Below are positions 34,908-42,548 of a stretch of DNA of 64,000 nucleotides, one piece after another. The DNA is taken from positions 1,860,001 to 1,924,000 of the forward strand of contig OZ244993.1 of NCBI GenBank assembly GCA_965223485.1, read 5' to 3'. Below the pieces are notes generated by a model. That model was not told the DNA's origin. It made no database searches and saw only the letters and a list, made by a program, of their open reading frames with translations. Both the position numbers and the translations under genes were made by a program. The stretch is from VXPQ01 sp965223485. Lineage in GTDB: Bacteria > Bacteroidota > Rhodothermia > Rhodothermales > VXPQ01. How positions within the stretch are numbered: the first letter of the stretch is position 1; the number at the start of each line of letters is the position of its first letter.

Positions 34908-35719
34908 AGGTGGCCCTTTCCATCGCAGGCAGCGATTCCGGCGGCGGCGCCGGCATACAGGCCGATATGAAGGCCATGGAGGCCCAGGGCGTGTTTGCGG
35001 CGAGCGTCGTTACGGCGGTCACTGCGCAGAACACGCAGGCCGTACTGGACGCCTTCGAGCTTCCGCCCGATCTGATCGCAAAGCAGATCGACGCGGTGTA
35101 CGACGATTTTACCGTGGGCGCTACGAAGACTGGCATGTTTTTTTCCGCAGCGATCATTGAGGTAGTGGCGGAAAAACTGCAGGAGCGCGAGGTATCTCCG
35201 CTCGTGGTCGATCCGGTCATGATTTCCAAGAGCGGGTTTCCGTTGTTGCGCGACGATGCGGTCGAAACGCTCCGGGAACGGCTTCTGCCGCTTGCCACGC
35301 TCGTCACGCCCAATGCGCTCGAAGCCCGGCGCCTTACAGGGATCGAGGTGGATTCAAGGGAAGGCCAGGAGGAAGCCGCCGTTGCCATTCATGCCATGGG
35401 GCCGGGGGCGGTCCTGGTCAAGGGCGGGCATGTGGATGAGACCGGCGATGCGCTGGATGTGCTGTACGACGGCAAGCGGATGCATGTGTTTCGCGCGCCT
35501 CGCATCGCAACGCAGAACACGCACGGAACGGGCTGCACCTATGCGTCCGCCATTGCTGCGAATCTGGCGCGCGGGTTTTCTCTTAAGGAATCCGTTGCGC
35601 GGGCCAAGCGGTATGTGACGGAAGCTATCCGGCACGCTCCGGCGATCGGACAGGACCACGGCCCCATAAACCATTTTTACTTTCTGAAGCAGGTGGATGT
35701 CTTCCCTTCGGCGGAGTGA
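34904..35719 (+). CDS. thiD: HMP/HMP-phosphate kinase ThiD
   Basis: 271 residues. Phosphorylates hydroxymethylpyrimidine twice to HMP-PP, the partner substrate of ThiE. The ribokinase-like family is clear from ALSIAGSDSGGGAGIQADMKA, DPVMISKSGFPLL, TPNALEARRLTG and the C-terminal THGTGCTYASAIAANLARG with the catalytic Asp/Gly region. It is the last gene of the thi operon here; thiC, thiF and thiL are not in the window. Confidence 0.95.
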   Translation: MKVALSIAGSDSGGGAGIQADMKAMEAQGVFAASVVTAVTAQNTQAVLDAFELPPDLIAKQIDAVYDDFTVGATKTGMFFSAAIIEVVAEKLQEREVSPLVVDPVMISKSGFPLLRDDAVETLRERLLPLATLVTPNALEARRLTGIEVDSREGQEEAAVAIHAMGPGAVLVKGGHVDETGDALDVLYDGKRMHVFRAPRIATQNTHGTGCTYASAIAANLARGFSLKESVARAKRYVTEAIRHAPAIGQDHGPINHFYFLKQVDVFPSAE

Positions 35720-35757
35720 AGGGAGGCGATTGCCTCGGTATACTATCGTTCGCTCGC

Positions 35758-35889
35758 GGTTCGTCGCCCGCCTACGGTTCGTCGCCCGCCTACGGTTCAT
35801 CGCCTGCCTACGGGTTGTCGTCCGCCCGCGGTTCATTGTCTGCCCGTAGTTCGTCGTCTGCCTGCGGGTTGTCGTTCGCCCACGGTTTT
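35758..35889 (+). repeat. 18-bp tandem repeat downstream of thiD
   Basis: Seven units of 18 bp, consensus GGTTCGTCGCCCGCCTAC, start at 35758, 35776, 35794, 35812, 35830, 35848 and 35866; the later units are more diverged and a partial eighth follows. It fills the gap between thiD and the tRNA gene. An open frame crosses it but shows no protein character. Confidence 0.85.
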
Positions 35890-35987
35890 TCCCAACCTCG
35901 TTTTCACATTCCGGAGGGCTGTTTTATGCAGAGAGGCGCCTGCCCGGGGCGAACAAAGAGAGCAGATTGGACGTTTATACGGGATAC

Positions 35988-36064
<77 letters not shown>

Positions 36065-36069
36065 CCTGA

Positions 36070-36114
36070 AACGCCTTGGGAAATAGCCGAAAACGGCGAT
36101 CCCGGGGCGTTTTT
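36070..36114 (+). terminator. Terminator after tRNA-Arg
   Basis: An 11-bp stem, AACGCCTTGGG (36070-36080) against CCCGGGGCGTT (36101-36111), pairs with two G-T wobbles. The loop contains a nested GCCG/CGGC hairpin and a T run follows. Confidence 0.8.
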
Positions 36115-36386
36115 CTGTTTGCGTCGGTTCGGCCATATTTGCAACATTTTGCAAGTAATTGCGAGAATTTATGACCTATGTATGACCCACGGGGCTAAAT
36201 ACCCCGTTGTCGTTCACCTCCCGGCCCAGCTTTTCACGCAGGTTGCAGACCTCGCCTCGACCGAGATGTAGGCGCCCACATAAACCGTGCGTGTTGCGGA
36301 AGGCATAGGCAGATGGATTGGGGATGTCGAAACTGCAGTTTCCGTCAGGTGGAGGATGATTTTGTGGCGGGACGGTGCTTATTATG

Positions 36387-36408
36387 GGACTTATATACGA
36401 TAGTAACC
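36387..36408 (+). repeat. Left inverted repeat of TnpB element copy 1
   Basis: 22 bases starting GGACTTATATACGATAGT, the exact reverse complement of 37547-37568. The match stops at both sides of the 22 bases. It lies 44 bases before the tnpB start. Confidence 0.85.
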
Positions 36409-36452
36409 AAATAGGGAATCAAAACACGGGTTGAGATCGTGTAACCTGTTGC

Positions 36453-37564
36453 ATGACAAGGGTTTACGCATATCGCATTGAGGGATTTACGGCGGCCAGA
36501 CACGACCGCCTCGAATCCCTGTTTCTGCACCTTGGTTGGCTGCGGAATCAAACGGTGGCGTATTGCCGGGATCAGTACGCGGAAGACCAGAAAACACCGT
36601 CATTCTACGATCTGTGCAAGTGGCTGACATGTCAGCGATCCTCAGATCAACGCACCGATCAGTGGAATGTAGCTTGCCAGCGTTCGGTCTTGCAACGAGT
36701 ACGCCGTGGTTACGACAAGTTTTTCCGGGACTACAAAGGTCTTCCTCGATTTCGCCCGATTGACGGGGGTGTGCATTCGTTTGAGACAGAAAAGGCTAAA
36801 CCACGCAGGCGGAAACAGGGTGGTTATTACGTGCAGATCAAGGGCATTGGTCGCCTATCGTTCACGGACCGCCGCAATGTTTTGGACACTGCTACGGTGA
36901 AGATCGTCCGTGTCGTCCGTACCCCATTGCGGTACGAGATTCAACTTGTCTGCGACGTTGATAAAGGGCTGAAGGCAGTTGACAAGCGCGACGTGGTAGG
37001 TGTAGACTTGGGCGTGAAGGCTGCCGTAACACTATCAAACGGCGTGCAGTACGCACCGTTCATCGCCGCCGCAACGCCATTCACCGAATGACGACGGCGA
37101 TTGTCAAACGACATAGCGCCAACCTTGCGATCGAAGACCTGAAACTACAGAACATGACCGCAGCGGGCGGAAGCCGCAAGCGTGGTCTGAACAGGGCGAT
37201 TCTTTCGCAATCGCTCGGTACTATTGCAACTCAACTGGTCTACAAGGCTGAGAGCGCCGGAGGCCAGTGCGTAACGGTTGCACCGCATTACACGACGCAG
37301 ACATGCTCGCACTGTCTGTCGCTACCCCGTGAGAAGGTCACGCTGTCGCAACGCATCTACGAGTGCGAGCACTGCGGCTATGCGTCCGACCGGGACGTGA
37401 ATGCGGCACGGAATGTTCGTCGAAAGGGTCTTGAATCCTTTCAGCGGGTGGGACTATCCTCGGCGGGTCAGGCGAAGGAAGATACTCCGGTAAGACCTGA
37501 AAGCGATTCGTCGCTCAAAGGCGCGGACATGACCCCGAATCGTAGCGGTTACTATCGTATATAA
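36453..37564 (+). pseudogene. tnpB: tnpB, internal 118-bp deletion and frameshift
   Basis: A TnpB-type RNA-guided nuclease gene (IS200/IS605 and IS607 accessory protein, ancestor-like to Cas12). The first frame (36453-37091) runs from MTRVYAYRIEGF through GVDLGVKAAVTLSNG (RuvC-I Asp) and then breaks. The second frame (37088-37564) carries NLAIEDLKLQNM (RuvC-II Glu), zinc-finger pairs CSHC and CEHC, and SDRDVNAARN (RuvC-III Asp). Compared with copy 2, the distance from the GCAGTAC word to the shared CCGAATGACG is 118 bp shorter, which removes the bridge between RuvC-I and II and shifts the frame. Nuclease function is therefore unlikely. Confidence 0.85.
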
Positions 37565-37568
37565 GTCC
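37547..37568 (-). repeat. Right inverted repeat of TnpB element copy 1
   Basis: 22 bases, the exact reverse complement of 36387-36408. It overlaps the tnpB stop codon (37562-37564), so the coding sequence runs into the element end. Confidence 0.85.
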
Positions 37569-37577
37569 TATTAATTA

Positions 37578-37859
37578 CTATGGTTGGACACCTTTGGCAA
37601 CAACTTTTATGTATCTTCCGTCATCTTTGACAGATTCTAAATAGGTAACCTTACCATCAAAAAGGTTTTCTTCTGTGTCGATTTGTGTAATTAGAACCGG
37701 TGTTCCTACAAGAGGTAATTGGCTATCTTCTTTGTCGAGATATACATACCAAGAAACCCGTGCATTCTTCTTGGAATCAATCAAAAATTCGAAACGATCA
37801 GGTAATGCAATTACCTGTTCCATCATCTCATCTCCCGCTAATATGGTAATACCTTTCAT
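37578..37859 (-). CDS. Unknown 93-residue protein
   Basis: I do not recognise a family. The sequence is mixed alpha/beta without signal or membrane segments (EQVIALPDRFEFLIDSKKNA, ARVSWYVYLDKEDSQ, GRYIKVVAKGV). The start lies four bases after the stop of the coiled-coil gene upstream, which suggests a two-gene operon. It is AT-rich, unlike the core genes, and sits 10 bp from the end of the TnpB element. Confidence 0.5.
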   Translation of the reverse strand: MKGITILAGDEMMEQVIALPDRFEFLIDSKKNARVSWYVYLDKEDSQLPLVGTPVLITQIDTEENLFDGKVTYLESVKDDGRYIKVVAKGVQP

Positions 37860-37863
37860 TGAT

Positions 37864-38124
37864 TCATTTTTGTGCGTATGAACGGAATGGACCTTTCGTG
37901 TCCCGAAGGTGATGGATACCTCCGATGTAGAAAACGTCGATCAGGTCGATCTTCCGCTTGACATCAGCCACATCGGTCTCGATGTTCTCCAATCGGGTCT
38001 CGATGTTCTCCAATCGAGTTCCGATGTTCTCCAATCGAGTTCCGATCAGTCCGATGGCTTCATCCATTTTGGAAAGGACCCTGGTGATAGGGTCCAGTAT
38101 ATCCTTCAGTTCTTCAGGGGTCAT
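37864..38124 (-). CDS. Small coiled-coil protein with heptad repeats
   Basis: 86 residues. After PEELKDILDPITRVLSKMDEA come four near-identical heptads of the form (I)(G/E)TRLEN, coded by 21-bp DNA repeats at about 37973-38046, then DVADVKRKIDLIDVFYIGG. The pattern predicts a parallel coiled coil that oligomerises. No signal peptide. It is the first gene of a probable two-gene unit with the 93-residue protein. Function unknown. Confidence 0.55.
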   Translation of the reverse strand: MTPEELKDILDPITRVLSKMDEAIGLIGTRLENIGTRLENIETRLENIETDVADVKRKIDLIDVFYIGGIHHLRDTKGPFRSYAQK

Positions 38125-38430
38125 AGTCCAGTGTGATGCATTTGAGTATCGGTAACATAGGGTATACGGATTCTAAAGGCAATGGCTCCTCGGCAGTTTA
38201 TTGCTTTAGTATTGCATCCAGTCTGGTAGCACCGTATGTTGCAGTACCTCCGTCGAGCAGGGAGACCCGTGTCGGGTTACCTGCCGAATACAATAGCCAA
38301 TCCATGGCGAGGAGTCGCTCTCCGAGTCGGTGAATAGGTAGGACTGTCACGTGCTCTGCTCTGACGGAGGAAAGGCCCGACGCCTTTTTGTCGGGGTTCC
38401 GTCAATCCTCCGAACCAGAGCAACGACACG
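38125..38430. other. Intergenic region with a long inverted-repeat leader
   Basis: 306 bases with no gene I can support. Positions 38353-38421 can fold into one long structure: outer GCTCTG/CAGAGC, middle TGACGGA/TTCCGTCA-like arms, inner CCCGAC/GTCGGG with a GCCTTTTT loop. It ends nine bases before the ATG at 38431, so it may form a structured 5' leader or a terminator-attenuator for that gene. Confidence 0.45.
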
Positions 38431-39141
38431 ATGACAGTACAGCGCCTATGGGTATCGACCCTGATTCCAATTCTGTTTTCCCTGATCCTGTGCAGTAACC
38501 TCGCACAGGCGAAATCTCTCCCTTCCGAAGCTAACCTTGAACGACTTGCGCAGGCCTATGATCGGATGGCCCATGTGAGCGAATTAGACGCACAGAAGGC
38601 CGAACTTTGCGCAGAGGCGCACTGGGAACATGCAGAATTGTTTGAACAAGCGGCTTCGCTCCGTTTTCGGACGCATTGGTTTAGAGATCGCAACAGGTCG
38701 GGAGAACGCCAAACAATGGAGGGAGTGTATGGGCAATTGGCAGAGTTTGAAAGAAATGATTCGGAGAACTGTCTAAACGAAGCGGTCCGGTCGAGAGAAT
38801 CGGCAGAAAGAGACAGATATAAAGCGGATTCCTTGCGGAGGGGAATACAAGTGGTGATACATGTTGATGCGGCAACGCATCGACAATTTGCGGAAGTTTT
38901 TCGTATGACGGAAAACAGTTTTGCAGTAGCAGGACATGACAGTGAAAGAGCAGAGAAGTATCGAGATCAGGCAAAAATGCACCGTCGGAGAGGAGAAACA
39001 GAGTACGCGGAATTAGCCGCATCGCTTGCAGCGGTAAGCGAACGATTAGCAGCGATAAAAATAATTGAGACGGGTATAGATGTATACCAGGCGGCCTCTA
39101 TGACTAACTTTGCGGCAGCGTTAGATCAGATCGAAGATTAG
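38431..39141 (+). CDS. Unknown secreted helical protein
   Basis: 236 residues with a signal peptide ending LCSNLAQA. The mature part is almost entirely charged amphipathic helix, with repeated short helices rich in Ala, Glu and Arg (ELDAQKAELCAEAHWEHAELFEQAA, cf. SERAEKYRDQAKMH), giving a helical-bundle prediction. Two Cys may form a disulfide. No family recognised. It is preceded by the structured leader and followed by a 320-base stretch with only one small frame. Confidence 0.55.
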   Translation: MTVQRLWVSTLIPILFSLILCSNLAQAKSLPSEANLERLAQAYDRMAHVSELDAQKAELCAEAHWEHAELFEQAASLRFRTHWFRDRNRSGERQTMEGVYGQLAEFERNDSENCLNEAVRSRESAERDRYKADSLRRGIQVVIHVDAATHRQFAEVFRMTENSFAVAGHDSERAEKYRDQAKMHRRRGETEYAELAASLAAVSERLAAIKIIETGIDVYQAASMTNFAAALDQIED

Positions 39142-39209
39142 CCTTGAGCCGTTGTCTTTCTCGTCCGTACGCTCTATACTGACATTACTCAAATGCATCA
39201 CGATGGACC

Positions 39210-39386
39210 ATGAAAACCAAAGAACAGGCCCGGGCCGAAGAACAGGTCCAGGCCGAAGTCGAAATTGATTACACCATGGATACACCCAGTCCGAATCCGT
39301 TCTACCAGGGCCGTAGCCCCAAGGAGGTGCTTCGGATGATACTGAAGGTTAAGAAGTCAAAAAAACAGAGTGAGAAAAAGGTCTGA
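39210..39386 (+). CDS. Possible 58-residue protein
   Basis: MKTKEQARAEEQVQAEVEID start, central DTPSPNPFYQGRSPKEVLR and a Lys-rich tail (KVKKSKKQSEKKV). The codon pattern is plausible and it is the only reading frame in the 320 bases between the secreted protein and the haloacid genes. No good Shine-Dalgarno and no family recognised, so this is tentative. Confidence 0.35.
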   Translation: MKTKEQARAEEQVQAEVEIDYTMDTPSPNPFYQGRSPKEVLRMILKVKKSKKQSEKKV

Positions 39387-39461
39387 AGGGGAGATTGTTC
39401 ACTATTCTATATAATTCCCTTATTATACTCTCTCCAGGAAGGACAATCAAATCGTCTATCC

Positions 39462-39635
39462 ATGCCGTCTATTTGCTGCGAAGCCCTCCTCTTTGATCTG
39501 GATGGGGTACTGATTGACTCCGATCCGATTTACGAAAGACACTGGCAGATGCGGTCCTTGCACGGCTCGTGGATCTGGAGACCACCTACCGAGACGAACA
39601 CCTGCACGTTAGCTGGCCTGAATGATCAGGAAGAT
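39462..39635 (+). pseudogene. Truncated HAD-family hydrolase fragment
   Basis: The first 29 codons encode a typical HAD start (CEALLFDLDGVLIDSDPIYERHW, with motif I DxD as FDLDGV). After 39540 the similarity stops. The frame continues as unrelated sequence straight into DehI, while another frame reads a plausible protein tail ending at TGA near 39625. A deletion probably joined the beginning of a HAD phosphatase gene to the end of another gene. Confidence 0.55.
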
Positions 39636-40472
39636 ATGAGCGAAGGATACCGCCACGACCCGGTTTCGGCGATTGCAGAGGCAGAGGCGACGGGTGAAAC
39701 CGCCGTCATTTTCGCAGACATCCGCCAGACCATGCAGCTTCCGCTGATCACGTCGATCTGGCGCACGCTCGCCGGCGTGGAGGGGGGCTTGCGCGCCGTC
39801 TGGGCGGTGGCGAAGCCGCTCTATGAGTCAGGCCAGCCTGATGCGGCGCTATTCAGGGTGTTTGAGCGTGCCGTGCTGCCGGTACCTGAACCACTCGTTC
39901 CCGGTCAACTGGACTGCGCAGGCGTCTCGGCGGGTGACCTGCCGGTGATCCGGGTGCTCCTCGACGCCTATAACCGCTCGAATGGGCTGAACCTGATGGC
40001 GCTCACCAGCCTCGTCGTGACGCCCGCCGGACTGCCCGCGAACCATCCGGTCCCTCCTCCGCCATCGCCGTGGCCGACCTTGCCTCCGCTGCTTGCGCAG
40101 GCCGACATGGCAGCGGATACATGGACCCTCCTCCACCATCTGAATCGCTTCGGCGCAACGCCCGACGAATCCGGCCTCGCCACGCTCTGGCGACACCTTG
40201 CCCACTGGCCCGGCTTGCTCGCCGTCATCCATGCGGGCCTAGCGCCGCTCCAAAAAGGCGGGACGATCCAGCGCTCGATCCAGCAGTTGCTGGCGCGAGC
40301 ACAAGCAGAGGGAGCCTCCCTTGCGCGTCTTCGCTCGGAGAGCATCGACATGCCGGAGGCGGCGCGGGCGATGGTCACGCATTACGTGCGCCATCCGGGG
40401 CTGGTCGTCCGCATGGTTGCCATCGGCCACGGCCTCGCGCACTGGCTACGGCAAGCGGAAAAGCAGGTTTGA
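39636..40472 (+). CDS. DehI-family 2-haloacid dehalogenase
   Basis: 278 residues from MSEGYRHDPVSAIAEAEATGE, with AGGAAG before the ATG; the same frame is open upstream into the HAD fragment. DehI enzymes remove halogen from D- and L-2-haloacids by direct water attack. Family-like features are AVIFADIRQTMQLPLITSIWRTLA, AVWAVAKPLYESG, LLDAYNRSNGLNLMALTSLV, PPPSPWPTLPPLL and LWRHLAHWPGLLAVIHAGLAPL. It is paired with a type II haloacid dehalogenase after the TnpB element, which supports the haloacid assignment. Confidence 0.72.
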   Translation: MSEGYRHDPVSAIAEAEATGETAVIFADIRQTMQLPLITSIWRTLAGVEGGLRAVWAVAKPLYESGQPDAALFRVFERAVLPVPEPLVPGQLDCAGVSAGDLPVIRVLLDAYNRSNGLNLMALTSLVVTPAGLPANHPVPPPPSPWPTLPPLLAQADMAADTWTLLHHLNRFGATPDESGLATLWRHLAHWPGLLAVIHAGLAPLQKGGTIQRSIQQLLARAQAEGASLARLRSESIDMPEAARAMVTHYVRHPGLVVRMVAIGHGLAHWLRQAEKQV

Positions 40473-40499
40473 TTAGCCCATGCATCCCATGAATCTTTC

Positions 40500-41815
40500 G
40501 GGGCTTATAGCGAATAGTTGACATGGAGCACGTTCGGGTTATTTTAATCTAACTCTTTGCATGACAGGGGTTTACACATATCGCGTTGAAAATTTGACTC
40601 CGGCGAAGCATTGCCGGTTGGAGGCGTTTTTCTCCCACCTGACGTGGCTGTACAATCAGGGTGTGGAGTATTGCCGCGCGTAGTATGCCGAAGGCGCAAA
40701 GACTCCGACGTATTACGATCTGTGCAAGTGGTTGACCGGTAAGCGGAGCGAAGATACTCGAACGGGCCGGTGGAATGCGTCGTGCCAGCGTTCGATTCTG
40801 AACCGTGTCCGCCGCGGGTACGACAAGTTCTTCCGTGATCATAAGGGTTTGCCTCGTTACAAGTCTTTTGACCGGGGTGTCCGGTCGTTCGAGACGGAAG
40901 CGGCGAAGCCCCGCAAGCGCAAGAACGACAAAGGGTATTATGTGCAGATCAAGGGATTGGGCCGGTTGTCATTCACGGACACTCGCGGCATTCTTGACGA
41001 TGCCGCGGTCAAGGTTATCCGCATCGTCCGCAGCCCGTTGCGCACGAGATACAGCTTGTATGCGACGTACCGGAACCTTTGCGGGTCGTTGACAAACGCG
41101 ATGTGATCGGCATAGACCTGGGAGTGAAGTCGTCTGTAACGCTGTCGAACGAGGTGCAGTACCACCCGCTCGCCCACGACGACACGCGCCGCAAGAGGAT
41201 GCAGCGCAAGGTATCCCGCGCCAAACGCGGCGGCAATGGGCGCAAGAAAGCGAAGGTGCTGCTGGCAAAGGAGAGCAGGCGCATTTCGATTCGCCGCCAC
41301 AATGCCATTCACCGAATGACGACCGAGATCGTCAAGACGCACTCTGCGAATCTGGTTCTGGAGGACCTGAAGGTACAGAATATGACCGCATCCGGCGGAA
41401 GCCGCAAGCGTGGTCTGAATCGTTCCATGCTACAACAGGCATGGGGAGAAATTGGAACCCAGTTGGTTTACAAGGCTGAGAGCGCCGGAGGTCAGTGCGT
41501 ACGGGTTCCACCGCATCATACGACGCAGACATGTAGTAATTGTATGAGTCTGCCCCCTGAGTCCATAGACCTGTCGGTGCGCACCTACGAGTGCAAGCAC
41601 TGCGGTTATGTGGCGGATCGGGACGTAAATGCGGCACGGAATGTCCGTCGGAAGGGGCTTGACTCCTTCCACCGGGTGGGACTATCCCCGGAGCGTCAGG
41701 CGGAGGTAGTTAAACCGGTAAGACTGGACGGTGCTTCGGTACCCGATAGCACGGTCATGGCGCGCAACCGTAGCATTACGAACACACAACCTGTCAAGTA
41801 ATGGATATAAGTCCC
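40500..41815 (+). mobile_element. TnpB-only element, copy 2, inserted between two dehalogenase genes
   Basis: The left end (40500-40522, GGGGCTTATAGCGAATAGTT...) and right end (41793-41815) pair as inverted repeats at 18 of 23 positions, and the outer GGG(A/G)CTTATA word is shared with copy 1. It contains one tnpB and no tnpA. The right end overlaps the beginning of the downstream dehalogenase gene. Confidence 0.6.
40561..41801 (+). pseudogene. tnpB: tnpB, nonsense codon and one-base deletion
   Basis: Starts MTGVYTYRVENLTPAKH, but an in-frame TAG at 40681-40683 replaces the CAG found in copy 1. A second lesion, one missing base near 41046 (SPLR followed by a shift), splits the gene again before VVDKRDVIGIDLGVKSSVTLSN. 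The second long frame (41079-41801) keeps RuvC-I Asp, the bridge missing from copy 1, NLVLEDLKVQNM (Glu), zinc-finger CSNC and CKHC, and ADRDVNAARN. Without the lesions it would be about 413 residues. The stop TAA overlaps the ATG of the dehalogenase (TAATG). Confidence 0.85.
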
Positions 41816-42523
41816 AATCTTTCCTCCATAAAAGCGCTGACCTTCGATGTCTTCGGCACTGTCGTCGATTGGCGAAGCACCATCATTCGCGAGGGGCGGG
41901 CGCTCGGCAAGCAGAAAGCACTGGCGGTGGACTGGGTGGAATTTGCCCATGCATGGCGGGCCGGATACGAGCCGTTCATGCACCGCGTCCGCACGGGTGA
42001 GCTGCCCTGGTTGAACATCGACGCGCTCCATCGGATGATCCTGGACGAATTGTTGGTCCGGTTTCAGCTTGCGGGGCTTAGCGAGGCAGAGAAAGATCAT
42101 CTTAACCGCGTATGGCGCCGGCTCGATCTCTGGCCGGATGCCCGCGCAGGGCTGGCGCGGCTGCGCCGACGCTTCCTCGTAGCCCCCCTCTCCAATGGAA
42201 ACATCGCGCTCTTGACCAACATGGCGAAGCGAGCCGACCTGCGTTGGGATTGCATCCTCTCCTCAGAGCTGGCGCATCATTACAAGCCCGACCCGGAGGT
42301 CTACCTGACGGCAGCCCGGTTGCTTGGCCTCCGCCCGCAGCAGGTGATGATGGTCGCCGCCCACAATACCGATCTGCTGGCGGCGCAGGCGGTGGGGTTC
42401 AGCACCGCCTTCGTCTATCGAACCCGGGAATACGGCCCAACCCAAACGACGGACCTCACCCCAGATCCCTCGGTCGACGTCATCGCCAGGGATTTCGAGG
42501 ATCTCGCAGATCAAATTGCTTAA
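41801..42523 (+). CDS. Haloacid dehalogenase type II (HAD superfamily)
   Basis: 240 residues. Hydrolyses L-2-haloacids through an Asp ester: motif I KALTFDVFGTVVDWR (nucleophile Asp), motif II PLSNGNIALL, motif III Lys in HHYKPDPEVYLTAARLL, motif IV MVAAHNTDLLAAQAVGFSTAFVYR. The first residues MDISP come from the right end of TnpB copy 2, and the ATG overlaps the tnpB stop. The original start is probably lost or was further upstream; the conserved core starts at residue 11, so the enzyme should still fold. Confidence 0.88.
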   Translation: MDISPNLSSIKALTFDVFGTVVDWRSTIIREGRALGKQKALAVDWVEFAHAWRAGYEPFMHRVRTGELPWLNIDALHRMILDELLVRFQLAGLSEAEKDHLNRVWRRLDLWPDARAGLARLRRRFLVAPLSNGNIALLTNMAKRADLRWDCILSSELAHHYKPDPEVYLTAARLLGLRPQQVMMVAAHNTDLLAAQAVGFSTAFVYRTREYGPTQTTDLTPDPSVDVIARDFEDLADQIA

Positions 42524-42548
42524 TCAGAGTATCCTTAACTTGACATCT

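Larger units (their letters stand above)
36387..37568 (+). mobile_element. TnpB-only element, copy 1, bounded by 22-bp inverted repeats
   Basis: An element of 1182 bp holding one decayed tnpB. Its ends are exact inverted copies (36387-36408 and 37547-37568) and the outer bases GGACTTATA recur, somewhat diverged, at the ends of copy 2. No tnpA transposase is present in either copy. 272 bases separate it from the tRNA terminator; these hold a small stem-loop (36189-36207) and no gene I can support. Confidence 0.65.

Noticed and set aside
39462..40472. One 336-residue protein
   Set aside because: The first 58 codons are a HAD fragment plus out-of-frame sequence. DehI has its own ATG at 39636 with a good AGGAAG site.
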